A stretch of 46,774 nt of DNA from Streptomyces sp. DH24 (GCF_029813775.1 NZ_JARVKW010000054.1:1-46774), one strand, 5' to 3'. Shown: positions 1-8,370, numbered from the stretch's first letter. A program made the numbers and translations. Notes: a model not told the origin generated them from the letters alone.

Positions 1-777
1 ACCCGGACGGCCGCCGGACGGCGGGGAGGGCACACGGGACGCGTGGAAGGGTCCGGTGCGCTCGCCGGACGCGCTCGCCGGACGGGACTGTGTCCCGGGC
101 GGAACCGGACGCAGCCGGGCGGTCGTCTCGCTCGGGGCCTCGGGAGCGGCGGGCGGCTGCGCGGGCACGGGCGGGCGGCCGACGGGACGCCTCGGCGCCG
201 GTGGACGGCCGGTGGGGCGGGGCGGTACGGCGGCCTGGCCCGTCCCTTCGGCGCGGGGCGGCGAGGTCGCCGGACGCTGGGCGGGGGCCGGTGGGCGGCC
301 CGACGGGCGTGGCGGCACGGCGGTTTGGCCCGTCGGCTCGGTGGGGCGCTCCGGGGACGCCGGGGGGCGCGTCGGCTTCGGCGGGTGCGAGGGGGCGGGT
401 GTCGGGGCGCCGGAGTCGCCGCCGACGGCCGGGGGCGTGTCGGGGAAGCGGGCCGAAGCCTTCGGCGGGGGCGGGGGGTTGCCGACGGCCGGTGAACGGA
501 AGCCGGGGAAGCGAGGGCTGTCCGACGGCGGTGCGGAGTTCGGGCGCGGGCCTGGCGAGGCCGCCCGCGCGACCCGGGAGACCTCGGGCCCGTCCTGCGA
601 AGGCGCACGCCCGTCCTGTGGTGTGTCGCGGTGCGGGGGTGCCGGTTCGCGCGGTGGACCGGCTTCGGTCGGGTGTGCGTCCCGGGCAGGTGGCCCGGGC
701 TGTGCCGGGTTCCGGGCGTCGGGTGCCGGGGTCCCGGGCGTCGAAGGGGTGGAGGCGCGTCGCGCTTCCGTGCTCAT
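1..777 (-). CDS. Pro/Ala-rich N-terminal part of an unidentified protein, cut by the window edge
   Basis: This frame is open from an ATG at 777 to the first base of the window (259 codons, no stop) and almost every codon ends in G or C, as expected for a real Streptomyces gene. All three minus frames and much of the plus strand are also stop-free here, so openness alone proves little. The choice rests on codon bias and on the sensible start MSTEARRAST. The visible part is a low-complexity, disordered, Pro-rich segment. It contains a 30-residue repeat, with the elements AVPPRPSGRPPAP and AVPPRPTGRPPAP 90 bases apart, and an ETTARLRPVPPG stretch. Linkers of this kind occur in cytoplasmic tails of Streptomyces membrane proteins such as D,D-carboxypeptidases, but the functional domain lies outside the window. 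No function is assigned. Confidence 0.5.
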   Translation of the reverse strand, partial: MSTEARRASTPSTPGTPAPDARNPAQPGPPARDAHPTEAGPPREPAPPHRDTPQDGRAPSQDGPEVSRVARAASPGPRPNSAPPSDSPRFPGFRSPAVGNPPPPPKASARFPDTPPAVGGDSGAPTPAPSHPPKPTRPPASPERPTEPTGQTAVPPRPSGRPPAPAQRPATSPPRAEGTGQAAVPPRPTGRPPAPRRPVGRPPVPAQPPAAPEAPSETTARLRPVPPGTQSRPASASGERTGPFHASRVPSPPSGGRPG

Positions 778-1074
778 CCGCCCCCCGTTTCCTCGTCCCC
801 GGGTTCTGCCGTTCCCCGTCCCCGGGCCTGTCCCGTACACGGACCCGCGTGCCGCTCCCGGGCAACCCGTACCCGCGTGCGAAATTCCTTCGGGCACGCA
901 TACCCGCGCGCGCGTGGCGGCATCCCGGCGCGGTTGCGGCGGGCGGCGTTCCGCGTGCGTGCGCGTCACTCTACGGCGTGTCGGCGCCCGAGCGGGAACC
1001 GGACCGCACCACCGTGGCATCTGCCCGGGAACGTCCCCCTACCCTGCGGTAATTCCGTCTGGCAGGCTGCGTTC

Positions 1075-2277
1075 ATGACCGCACGCTCCGCCGACCGGGC
1101 TCGGTACGACCGGGCCACCGCCCATCTCGACGCTCCTCTCGCGATCGTGGACCTGGACGCGTTCGACGCCAACGCGGCCGATCTGGTCGGCCGGGCCGGC
1201 GGGAAACCGGTCCGGGTCGCCAGCAAGTCCGTCCGCTGCCGTGCCCTGCTGGAACGGGTCCTGGCCCGGGACGGCTTCGCGGGGATCATGTCGTTCACGC
1301 TGGCCGAGTCGTTGTGGCTGGCGCGCTCCGGCTTCGACGACGTCCTGCTCGCCTACCCGTCCGCCGACCGCGCCGGTTTCGCGGAACTCGCCGGTGATCC
1401 CAAGCTCGCCGCCGCCGTGACCGTGCTGGTGGACGACCCGGCGCAGCTCGACCTCATCGACGCCTCGCGCGGCGGCGGACGCGAAGTGGTGCGGGTGTGC
1501 CTGGAGTTGGACACCTCCCTGCGGCTGTTCGGCGGGCGGGTGCGGATCGGCGCGCTGCGCTCCCCGGCGCACTCCCCGGCGCAGCTCGCCGACCTGGCCC
1601 GCGCGGTGGCCCGTCGGCCGGGTTTCAAGGTCGTCGGGATCATGGCGTACGAGGGGCATGTCGCCGGGGTCGGTGACGCGGTGGCCGGGCGTCCGCTGCG
1701 CTCCCGGGCCGTGCGGCTGATGCAGGCCGCCGCCCGCCGGGAGCTGGCCGAGCGGCGCGCGGCGGCGGTGCGGGCGGTACGGGCCGTGGTGCCGGACCTG
1801 GAGTTCGTCAACGGCGGCGGCACGGGAAGCGTGCAGCACACGGCCGCCGAGGACGCGGTGACGGAGATCGCCGCGGGGTCCGGGCTGTACGTGCCGCGGC
1901 TGTTCGACAACTACACGTCGTTCACGGGCCGTCCGGCCGCCCTGTTCGCGCAGCCGGTGGTGCGCCGTCCCGGCGTCGGCGTGGTGACGGTGCTCGGCGG
2001 CGGTTATCCGGCGTCGGGCGCGGCCGGGCCGGACCGGCTGCCGGTGCCGTATCTGCCGGAGGGGCTGCGGTACGACCCCCGGGAGGCCGCGGGCGAGGTG
2101 CAGACGCCGCTGCTCGGCTCCCCCGCCGATGATCTCCTCGTCGGCGACAAGGTGTGGTTCCGGCACGCCAAGGCGGGCGAGCTGTGCGAGCGGTTCGACA
2201 CGCTGCACCTGGTGGAGGGGGACGCGGTGACCGGGTCGGTGCCCACGTATCGCGGCGAGGGGCACACGTTCCTGTAG
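1075..2277 (+). CDS. PLP-dependent amino acid deaminase/aldolase (alanine racemase N-terminal fold)
   Basis: This 400-residue protein belongs to the fold-III PLP enzymes related to alanine racemase and D-threonine aldolase, often annotated amino acid deaminase/aldolase. The N-terminal barrel begins PLAIVDLDAF. The PLP-binding lysine is expected to be K51 in VASKSVRC. Later conserved-looking segments are FVNGGGTGS, near the phosphate-binding region, and GDKVWFRHAKAGE near the C-terminus, which resembles the metal-site region of D-threonine aldolases. The start is an ATG; the same frame stays open upstream, but that part reads as low-complexity sequence. The gene converges on the DUF2510 gene with a 19-base gap. 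The substrate cannot be read from sequence: D-amino acid cleavage or deamination is inferred from the family only. Confidence 0.8.
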   Translation: MTARSADRARYDRATAHLDAPLAIVDLDAFDANAADLVGRAGGKPVRVASKSVRCRALLERVLARDGFAGIMSFTLAESLWLARSGFDDVLLAYPSADRAGFAELAGDPKLAAAVTVLVDDPAQLDLIDASRGGGREVVRVCLELDTSLRLFGGRVRIGALRSPAHSPAQLADLARAVARRPGFKVVGIMAYEGHVAGVGDAVAGRPLRSRAVRLMQAAARRELAERRAAAVRAVRAVVPDLEFVNGGGTGSVQHTAAEDAVTEIAAGSGLYVPRLFDNYTSFTGRPAALFAQPVVRRPGVGVVTVLGGGYPASGAAGPDRLPVPYLPEGLRYDPREAAGEVQTPLLGSPADDLLVGDKVWFRHAKAGELCERFDTLHLVEGDAVTGSVPTYRGEGHTFL

Positions 2278-2296
2278 CCGGGCCCGCACCCCCCGT

Positions 2297-3241
2297 TCAG
2301 CCGGTGGGGCCGATGCTGCTGCCGACGCCGCCGCCGGTGGACGCGTCGCCGGCCGGGCGGATGCCCTTGGTGATCCGGTCCATGTCGGCGAGCGGCGGGC
2401 CGTCCGGGCCCGCGTCGAAGACGTACCGGACGAGGACGGGCGACTCGGTGCCGACGGTCGACGGGAACACCAGCGACTGCACGTAGCCGCCGGGGCCCTC
2501 GGCGGTCCGCACCCGCCAGCGCACGAAGTACCCGGCGCGTCCGGCCACCGCGACGGGGCCCGCCCCGACCTCCTCGTGGGACTCGATGCCGCCGAAGGGC
2601 CGCTTGCCGAGGAGGTCCCGGCCGTAGGCGTCGTCGGCGGCGTCGGAGATGTCCTCGCGGGCCAGCGCCTCGGGCGACCTCTCGTCGTTGGCGGTGACCG
2701 TGCGGGAGATGACGAGGCCGTGCCGGCACACGCCGCCGTCGCCGGGGCAGTCGTAGGTGCCGTCCCTGGTCATGACGACGTCGTCCTGGGCGACGTGCTC
2801 CGGCCGGACCCAGCCGTCGAGGAGCGGCAGGGTGATGCCGTTGAGTTCGTCCGCGACGCGGGACGGGTCCTCGGCGGCGGAGGCGGAGGCGGAAGGCGAC
2901 GGCGAGGGCGTGTCGTCCGTCGGCGCGACGCCGGAGGAGGCCGGGGCGGACGGCGGCGGGTTCCGCGCCCCGGGGTCGCCGTCGTCCTTGCCCAGCAGGA
3001 CCGCGCCGGTGACGATCGCGGCGACGAGGACGGCTCCGGCGGTGGTGAGGGCGACGGCCCCGGTCCGGTTGCCGCCGGAGGCGGACCGTGCCGGTGCCCC
3101 CGGCGGCACCGGTGGCGGCACGGGCGGTGCCGCCGCCTCCGGCGCACGCCGGTGGTCGGTCCAGGCCGTGCCGTCCCACCAGCGTTCCAGGTGCGGGCCG
3201 GACGGATCGCGGTACCAGCCGGGCGGAGGCGTCATGCTCAT
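2297..3241 (-). CDS. DUF2510 single-span membrane protein
   Basis: The first 30 residues (PPGWYRDPSGPHLERWWDGT) are a typical DUF2510 module, a short Trp-rich motif common at the N-terminus of actinobacterial membrane proteins. A Pro-rich stretch follows, then one transmembrane helix near residues 60-82, then a Ser/Pro/Ala-rich extracytoplasmic linker and an unclassified domain of about 180 residues. A possible disulfide pair lies in CPGDGGVC. The protein is therefore probably anchored with its C-terminal domain outside. ATGs at 3241 and 3235 are both possible starts; neither has a strong ribosome site. It lies 21 bases beyond the SDR stop codon and is read in the same direction, so it may be the last gene of that operon, but nothing in it suggests a shared pathway. 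Confidence 0.75.
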   Translation of the reverse strand: MSMTPPPGWYRDPSGPHLERWWDGTAWTDHRRAPEAAAPPVPPPVPPGAPARSASGGNRTGAVALTTAGAVLVAAIVTGAVLLGKDDGDPGARNPPPSAPASSGVAPTDDTPSPSPSASASAAEDPSRVADELNGITLPLLDGWVRPEHVAQDDVVMTRDGTYDCPGDGGVCRHGLVISRTVTANDERSPEALAREDISDAADDAYGRDLLGKRPFGGIESHEEVGAGPVAVAGRAGYFVRWRVRTAEGPGGYVQSLVFPSTVGTESPVLVRYVFDAGPDGPPLADMDRITKGIRPAGDASTGGGVGSSIGPTG

Positions 3242-3262
3242 CCCGGCACTCTAGGACGCGCC

Positions 3263-4054
3263 CTACAGCGGCGTGACGTACGCCCCCGAGATTCCGCCGT
3301 CCACCAGGAAGTCGGTGGCGTTCACGAAGGACGAGTCGTCGCTGGCCAGGAAGGCGACGGCGGCGGCGATCTCCTCGGCCTCGGCGAACCGGCCGAGCGG
3401 GATGTGCACCAGGCGGCGGGCGGCGCGCTCCGGGTCCTTGGCGAACAGCTCCTGCAGCAGTGGGGTGTTGACCGGGCCGGGGCACAGGGCGTTGACGCGG
3501 ATGCTCTCGCGGGCGAACTGCACGCCCAGTTCGCGGGACATGGCGAGCACGCCGCCCTTGGAGGCGGTGTACGAGATCTGCGAGGTGGCCGCGCCCATCC
3601 TGGCCACGAAGGACGCCGTGTTGATGATCGAGCCCCTGCCCTGGCGCCGCATGTACGGGATGGCGGCCTTGCAGCACAGGTAGACGGAGGTGAGGTTGAC
3701 CTCCTGGACGCGCTTCCAGGCCTCCAGGCCGGTCTCCAGGATGGAGTCGTCGTCGGGCGGGGAGATCCCGGCGTTGTTGAAGGCGACGTCGACGCTGCCG
3801 TAGGTGTCGTACGCCGTGCGGAACAGCGCCTCCACCTGCTCCGGGTCGGTGACGTCGACCTTGACGAAGATGCCGCCGGTCTCGTCGGCCGCCGCCTTGC
3901 CGCGGGTCTCGTCGACGTCGCCGCAGACGACGTGCGCTCCCTCGGAGGCGAGCCGGCGCGCGGTGGCCAGGCCGATGCCGCTGCCGGCTCCGGTGACGAC
4001 GGCGGTACGGCCGACCAGCCGGCGGCAGATGATCTCGTCAGGCGATGCGGTCAC
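3263..4054 (-). CDS. short-chain dehydrogenase/reductase of the gamma-glutamyl pathway
   Basis: This is a classical 263-residue SDR. The dinucleotide motif TGAGSGIG is at residues 21-28, NNAG at 93-96, the catalytic Ser at 148 and the YxxxK pair at Y162/K166. An acidic residue follows the second strand (CGDVDE), which favours NAD over NADP. The GTG start overlaps the stop of the aldehyde dehydrogenase by four bases (GTGA), so translation is probably coupled. In S. coelicolor the orthologous cluster around glnA4 has been linked to ethanolamine use. A fitting role, inferred here, is oxidation of the alcohol of gamma-glutamylethanolamide to the aldehyde that the neighbouring dehydrogenase then oxidises. 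The substrate is not proven by sequence. Confidence 0.85.
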   Translation of the reverse strand: MTASPDEIICRRLVGRTAVVTGAGSGIGLATARRLASEGAHVVCGDVDETRGKAAADETGGIFVKVDVTDPEQVEALFRTAYDTYGSVDVAFNNAGISPPDDDSILETGLEAWKRVQEVNLTSVYLCCKAAIPYMRRQGRGSIINTASFVARMGAATSQISYTASKGGVLAMSRELGVQFARESIRVNALCPGPVNTPLLQELFAKDPERAARRLVHIPLGRFAEAEEIAAAVAFLASDDSSFVNATDFLVDGGISGAYVTPL

Positions 4055-5445
4055 TGTGCGGGGCCCTCCGTGCTGATGAAGACGTTCTTGGTCTCGGTGA
4101 AGGCGGTCAGGGCGTCCGGGCCCAGCTCCCGGCCGATGCCGGACTGCTTGAAGCCGCCGAACGGGGTCCAGTAGCGGACGCTGGAGTGGGAGTTGACGGA
4201 CAGGTTGCCCGCGCGGACGGCCTGCGAGACGCGAAGGGCGCGGCCCACGTCGCGGGTCCAGATCGAGCCGGAGAGGCCGTAGTCGGTGGCGTTGGCCAGA
4301 CGGACCGCCTCGGCCTCGTTCTCGAAGGGCAGCACGACGGCGACCGGGCCGAAGACCTCCTCGACGGCCACGCGTGCGTGCGGGTCGACGCCGGTGAGGA
4401 CGGTGGGCGGGAACCAGAAGCCGGGGCCTTCGGGTGCCTTGCCGCGGATGCCGTCGGCGTCCTGGGGGACGTACGAGCGGACGCGGTCGAGCTGGGCCCT
4501 GGAGATCAGCGGGCCCATGGCGCTGTTCTCGTCGGCCGGGTCGCCGACGACGACGGACTCGACGGCGGGGGCGAGCAGTTCGAGGAAGCGGTCGTAGGCG
4601 GTGCGCTGGACGAGGATGCGGGTGCGGGCGCAGCAGTCCTGGCCGGAGTTGTCGAGGAAGGCCATGGGAGCCGCTGCGGCGGCGGCCTCGATGTCCGCGT
4701 CGGCGAAGACGATGTTGGGGCTCTTGCCGCCGAGTTCCAGGGTGACCGGCTTGAGCAGTGCCGAGCCCTTCGCAGCGACCTGCCTGCCCACGGCCGTCGA
4801 TCCGGTGAACACGATCTTGGCGACGCCGGGGTGTTCGACGAGGGCGTTGCCCGTGACGGGGCCGTGGCCGGGGAGCACCTGGAACAGGCCCTCGGGCAGG
4901 CCCGCCGCCAGGGCGAGTTCGGCCAGGCGCAGAGCGGTCAGGGGGGTGGTCTCGGCGGGTTTGAGCAGCACCGCGTTGCCGGCGGCGAGCGCGGGGGCGG
5001 CGCCCCAGGCCGCGATCGGCATGGGGAAGTTCCAGGGGGCGATGACGCCGACGACGCCGAGCGGTTCGAGGACGGTGACGTCCAGCCCGCCCGCGACCGG
5101 GATCTGACGGCCGGTCAGCCGCTCCACTCCCCCGGCCGCGTAGTCGAGGAGGTCGCGGACGTTGCCCGCCTCCCAGCGCGCGTTGCCGATCAGGTGGCCC
5201 GCCTCCCGCACCTCCAGCCGGGCCAGTTCCTCCAGGTGTTCGTCCACGGCGGCGGCGAAGCGGCGCAGCAGCCGGGCGCGGTCGCCGGGCGCCAGGGCGG
5301 CCCATGCGGCCTGTGCCCGTGCGGCGCGTACGACGGCGGCGTCGACGTCGGCCGCGGAGGCGGCCGGGACGGTGGCGACGACCTCCTCGGTCGCGGGGTT
5401 CAGGACCGTGAGGTCGTGGGGCTGTTCGGACAAGCGGGGCCTCAC
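4051..5445 (-). CDS. NAD(P)-dependent aldehyde dehydrogenase of the gamma-glutamyl pathway
   Basis: This is a 464-residue aldehyde dehydrogenase of normal family length. Visible motifs are APWNFP (136-141) in the cofactor domain, FTGST (213-217), the general base E237 in LELGGKSPN, and the catalytic cysteine C271 in NSGQDC. The C-terminal PFGGFKQSGIGRELG is standard. The chosen GTG start at 5445 overlaps the glnA4 stop by four bases (GTGA), and the downstream SDR start overlaps this gene's stop in the same way, giving a tightly coupled glnA4-ALDH-SDR operon. By context it should oxidise a gamma-glutamyl-linked aldehyde, probably gamma-glutamyl-aminoacetaldehyde, to the acid. That substrate is inferred. 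Confidence 0.9.
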   Translation of the reverse strand: MRPRLSEQPHDLTVLNPATEEVVATVPAASAADVDAAVVRAARAQAAWAALAPGDRARLLRRFAAAVDEHLEELARLEVREAGHLIGNARWEAGNVRDLLDYAAGGVERLTGRQIPVAGGLDVTVLEPLGVVGVIAPWNFPMPIAAWGAAPALAAGNAVLLKPAETTPLTALRLAELALAAGLPEGLFQVLPGHGPVTGNALVEHPGVAKIVFTGSTAVGRQVAAKGSALLKPVTLELGGKSPNIVFADADIEAAAAAAPMAFLDNSGQDCCARTRILVQRTAYDRFLELLAPAVESVVVGDPADENSAMGPLISRAQLDRVRSYVPQDADGIRGKAPEGPGFWFPPTVLTGVDPHARVAVEEVFGPVAVVLPFENEAEAVRLANATDYGLSGSIWTRDVGRALRVSQAVRAGNLSVNSHSSVRYWTPFGGFKQSGIGRELGPDALTAFTETKNVFISTEGPAQ

Positions 5446-6806
5446 ATGCGTTCGAAGGAGCGGCGCAGTTCCCAGTCGGTGACCGCGGCGTCGTAGGCGT
5501 CGAGTTCGACGCGCGCCATGTTGCGGTAGTGGGCGACGACCTCGTCGCCGAAGGCCGCCTTGGCGAGCGGGCTGTTCTCCCAGAGTTCGGCGGCCTCGCG
5601 CAGGGTGGTCGGGACGTGGGCGAGGTCGGCGGCGTAGGCGTTGCCCTCGCAGGGGTCGGGCAGTTCGAGCCGCTGCTCGACGCCGTACAGCCCGGCCGCG
5701 ACCATGCCGGCGACGGCGAGGTGCGGGTTGACGTCGCCACCGGGCAGCCGGTTCTCGAAGCGCAGGGAGCGGCCGTGGCCGACGACCCGGAGCGCGCAGG
5801 TGCGGTTGTCGTGGCCCCAGGCGACGGCGGTCGGCGCGAAGGAGCCCGGCTGGAACCGCTTGTAGGAGTTGATGTTGGGGGCGTAGAGCAGCGAGAAGTC
5901 GCGCAGCGCGGCGAGTTGCCCGGCGAGGAAGTGCCGCATGACGTCGGACATCTCGGCGCCGGGGCCGGCGGCCATGACGTTGCTGCCGTCGGCGTCGGCG
6001 AGCGAGAGGTGGATGTGGCAGGAGTTGCCCTCGCGCTCGTTGTACTTGGCCATGAAGGTGATCGACATGCCCTCCTGGGCGGCGATCTCCTTGGCGCCGG
6101 TCTTGTAGACGGCGTGCTGGTCGCAGGTGACGAGGGCCTCGTCGTAGCGGAAGGCGATCTCGTGCTGGCCGGGGTTGCACTCGCCCTTGGCGGACTCGAC
6201 GGTCAGGCCGGCGGCGGCCATCTCGTTGCGGATGCGGCGCAGCAGTGGTTCGATGCGGCCGGTGCCGAGGACGGAGTAGTCGATGTTGTACTGGTTCGCG
6301 GGGGTCAGGCCCCGGTAGCCGGCGTCCCAGGCCTGTTCGTAGGTGTCCTTGAAGACGATGAACTCCAGCTCGGTGCCGACCTGGGCGGTCCAGCCGTGTT
6401 CGGCGAGGCGGTCGAGCTGGCGGCGCAGGATCTGGCGGGGCGCGGCGACGACCGGGGAGCCGTCGTGCCAGGCGAGGTCGGCGACGAGCATCGCGGTGCC
6501 CTCGTTCCAGGGCACACGGCGCAGGGTCGCGAGGTCGGGGTGCATGGCGAAGTCGCCGTAGCCGCGGTCCCAGGAGGACATCGCGTAGCCGTCGACGGTG
6601 TTCATCTCGGCGTCGACGGCGAGGAGGTAGTTGCAGCCCTCGGTGCCGTGGTGGAGGACCTCGTCGAGGAAGAAGCGCGCGGCGAACCGCTTGCCCTGCA
6701 GCCGTCCCTGCATGTCGGGGAACGCCAGCACGACCGTGTCGATGTCACCGCCCGCGACGAGGGCGTGCAGTTCCTCGACTCCGAGCGGGGGTGTGCGGTC
6801 TGCCAC
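5442..6806 (-). CDS. glnA4: GlnA4-type gamma-glutamylamide (ethanolamide) synthetase
   Basis: This is a glutamine synthetase fold protein of 454 residues from the GTG at 6806, which has an AAGGAGG ribosome site seven bases upstream; an in-frame ATG at 6848 lacks one. Active-site segments are GTELEFIVF, CNPGQHEI, NSCHIHLSL, GSFAPTAVAWGHDNRTCALR and RFENRLPGGDVNPHLA, which bind metal, glutamate and ATP. The canonical NPYEA-type and adenylylation regions of true glutamine synthetase are absent or altered. It matches S. coelicolor GlnA4 in neighbourhood (SDR, ALDH, GntR regulator, amidotransferase-like hydrolase), and that enzyme has been reported to make gamma-glutamylethanolamide. The substrate assignment therefore rests on synteny. 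It is transcribed divergently from the GntR gene across 86 bases holding a candidate operator. Confidence 0.88.
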   Translation of the reverse strand: MADRTPPLGVEELHALVAGGDIDTVVLAFPDMQGRLQGKRFAARFFLDEVLHHGTEGCNYLLAVDAEMNTVDGYAMSSWDRGYGDFAMHPDLATLRRVPWNEGTAMLVADLAWHDGSPVVAAPRQILRRQLDRLAEHGWTAQVGTELEFIVFKDTYEQAWDAGYRGLTPANQYNIDYSVLGTGRIEPLLRRIRNEMAAAGLTVESAKGECNPGQHEIAFRYDEALVTCDQHAVYKTGAKEIAAQEGMSITFMAKYNEREGNSCHIHLSLADADGSNVMAAGPGAEMSDVMRHFLAGQLAALRDFSLLYAPNINSYKRFQPGSFAPTAVAWGHDNRTCALRVVGHGRSLRFENRLPGGDVNPHLAVAGMVAAGLYGVEQRLELPDPCEGNAYAADLAHVPTTLREAAELWENSPLAKAAFGDEVVAHYRNMARVELDAYDAAVTDWELRRSFERM

Positions 6807-6848
6807 GGGAGAGCCTCCTTGGGGCTTCTTCGTTCCGCCGTGAGCCAT

Positions 6849-6868
6849 AAGGTATTGCCGAGAACCTT
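6849..6868. promoter_or_regulatory. candidate GntR operator, AAGGT-N10-ACCTT
   Basis: A perfect 5-bp inverted repeat with a 10-base spacer lies in the divergent region between glnA4 and the GntR gene. The same architecture recurs at 7634-7653 in front of the hydrolase gene. The position fits autoregulation and control of the glnA4 operon. Confidence 0.55.
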
Positions 6869-6892
6869 TGCTTGGGAAGGGGGCACGGCCGT

Positions 6893-7624
6893 ATGCGGGA
6901 GGAGCCTGGCGGCGTCGACCGTCTGACGCCGGTGCTGCGGCCGGTGCGGGCGGGCAACGGCTTCGAGGAGGCGCTGGAGCAGATCCTCCAGGTGGTGCGG
7001 CTGGGTCTGGTCCCGGAGGGCGGGCGGCTGCCCGCGGAGCGGGACCTGGCGGAGCGGCTGGGGATCAGCCGGGTGACGCTGCGGGAGGTCCTGAAGGTGC
7101 TTCAGGACCAGGGTCTGCTGGAGTCGCGGCGCGGGCGGTACGGCGGAACGTTCGTGCTGCCGCGCGCCGCCGATCCCGGCGGGCAGGACGCGCTGCGGCG
7201 GCGGGTCGCCGAGGTGGACGTCGAGGACGTGCTGCGGTTCCGCGAGGTGCTGGAGGTGGGGGCGGCCGGGCTGTGCGCGGCGCACGGTCTGGGCGGCGAG
7301 CGGGCGGCCCGGCTGCGGGAGGCGCTGGACCGCACGCACGACGCGCCGCTCGCGGAGTACCGGCGTCTGGACACGATGCTGCACCTGACGCTCGCGGAGC
7401 TGTGCGGGTCGCCGACGCTGGCGGCGCAGTACGCGGCGGTCCGGGCGACGCTGAACGACCTGCTGGACTGCATCCCGCTGCTGGTGCGCAACCTGGAGCA
7501 CTCACAGCGGCAGCACGCGGCGCTGGTGGAGGCGGTGCTCGACGGGGACGTGGACGGGGCGCGGGAGATGATGCGGGAGCACTGCGGGGGGACGGCGGCG
7601 CTGTTGCGCGGGTTCCTCACCTGA
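6893..7624 (+). CDS. GntR/FadR-family transcriptional regulator
   Basis: This is a 243-residue regulator. The winged helix occupies about residues 20-90, with the hallmark LPAERDLAERLGISRVTLRE and the wing RRGRYGGTFV. The C-terminal part (about 100-240) is the all-helical FCD effector domain, with VLRFREVLEVGAA, an HLTLAEL helix and a terminal H-rich segment (HAALVEAVLDGDVDGAREMMREH is spread over its last helices) that usually binds a metal and a carboxylate ligand. The ATG at 6893 has AAGGGGG nine bases upstream; a TTG at 6872 in frame is less likely. Placed between divergent glnA4 and the hydrolase gene, it probably senses an intermediate of the gamma-glutamyl pathway and acts on the two AAGGT-N10-ACCWT sites. 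The ligand is unknown. Confidence 0.88.
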   Translation: MREEPGGVDRLTPVLRPVRAGNGFEEALEQILQVVRLGLVPEGGRLPAERDLAERLGISRVTLREVLKVLQDQGLLESRRGRYGGTFVLPRAADPGGQDALRRRVAEVDVEDVLRFREVLEVGAAGLCAAHGLGGERAARLREALDRTHDAPLAEYRRLDTMLHLTLAELCGSPTLAAQYAAVRATLNDLLDCIPLLVRNLEHSQRQHAALVEAVLDGDVDGAREMMREHCGGTAALLRGFLT

Positions 7625-7633
7625 GCGCTTCCA

Positions 7634-7653
7634 AAGGTACAAATCCACACCAT
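7634..7653. promoter_or_regulatory. second candidate GntR operator, AAGGT-N10-ACCAT
   Basis: It has the same left arm, the same 10-base spacer and four of five right-arm bases in common with the site at 6849-6868. It ends 16 bases before the GTG of the hydrolase gene, so binding would block its transcription or translation start region. Confidence 0.5.
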
Positions 7654-7669
7654 TGCAGGGAGGGTCGAG

Positions 7670-8362
7670 GTGACCGGACGGCGGCCGCTGATCGGCGTCA
7701 GTACCTATCTGGAGGCCGGGGCGCGCTGGGGCGTGTGGGAGCTGGATGCGGCGCTGCTGCCGACCGGCTATCCCCGGCTGGTGCAGCGCGCGGGCGGCCT
7801 CGCCGTCATGCTGCCCCCGGACGCGCCGGAACACGCCGCGGCGGCGGTGGCGCGGCTCGACGCGGTGGTGATCGCGGGCGGACCGGACGTGGACCCGGGG
7901 CGCTACGGCGCGGAACGGGACCCGCGTACGGGGCCCGCGGCTCCGGAGCGGGACGCGTGGGAGCTGGCGCTGATCGACGCGGCGCTGGCGGCCGGGGTGC
8001 CGCTGCTCGGGATCTGCCGGGGAATGCAGCTGCTGAACGTCGCGCTGGGCGGCACGCTCGTCCAGCATCTCGACGGGCACGCGGAGGTGCTGGGCGCGTT
8101 CGGCCGTCACGTGGTGTCGCCGGTGCCGGGGACGCTGTACGCGGGGCTGGTCCCGGAGGCGATGCCCGTGCCGACGTATCACCACCAGGCCGTGGAGCGG
8201 CTGGGCGAGGGACTGGTCGTGTCGGCGCGCGCCGGCGACGGGACGGCGGAGGCGCTGGAACTGCCGGCGGACACCGGGTGGGCGCTGGGCGTGCAGTGGC
8301 ATCCGGAGATGGGGACGGACCTGCGGGTGATGCGGGGGCTGGTGATGGCGGCCGGCGGCTGA
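7670..8362 (+). CDS. class I glutamine amidotransferase-like gamma-glutamyl hydrolase (PuuD-like)
   Basis: This 230-residue stand-alone amidotransferase domain has the nucleophile elbow GICRGMQ with C116 and the His/Glu pair in WHPE (H211, E213), so the catalytic triad is intact. Oxyanion region residues VVIAGGPDVDP are also present. It belongs to the peptidase C26 / PuuD group, which cleaves gamma-glutamyl amide bonds rather than feeding ammonia to a synthase. A GTG start follows an AGGGAGG ribosome site. Next to glnA4, ALDH and SDR, the expected role is the last step: releasing glutamate from gamma-glutamyl-glycine or a similar product. That step is inferred from pathway logic. The gene is likely controlled by the preceding GntR protein through the site at 7634-7653. 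Confidence 0.87.
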   Translation: MTGRRPLIGVSTYLEAGARWGVWELDAALLPTGYPRLVQRAGGLAVMLPPDAPEHAAAAVARLDAVVIAGGPDVDPGRYGAERDPRTGPAAPERDAWELALIDAALAAGVPLLGICRGMQLLNVALGGTLVQHLDGHAEVLGAFGRHVVSPVPGTLYAGLVPEAMPVPTYHHQAVERLGEGLVVSARAGDGTAEALELPADTGWALGVQWHPEMGTDLRVMRGLVMAAGG

Positions 8363-8370
8363 CGGGCCCG

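Noticed and set aside
56..1078. Long plus-strand frames of up to 340 codons across 43-1078
   Set aside because: They are Gly/Arg-rich low-complexity translations of stop-poor GC-rich DNA; codon bias favours a minus-strand gene below 777.
4045..6926. Large plus-strand frames opposite glnA4, ALDH and SDR
   Set aside because: They mirror real minus-strand enzymes with intact catalytic motifs, and their translations are Gly/Val/Asp-rich antisense sequence.
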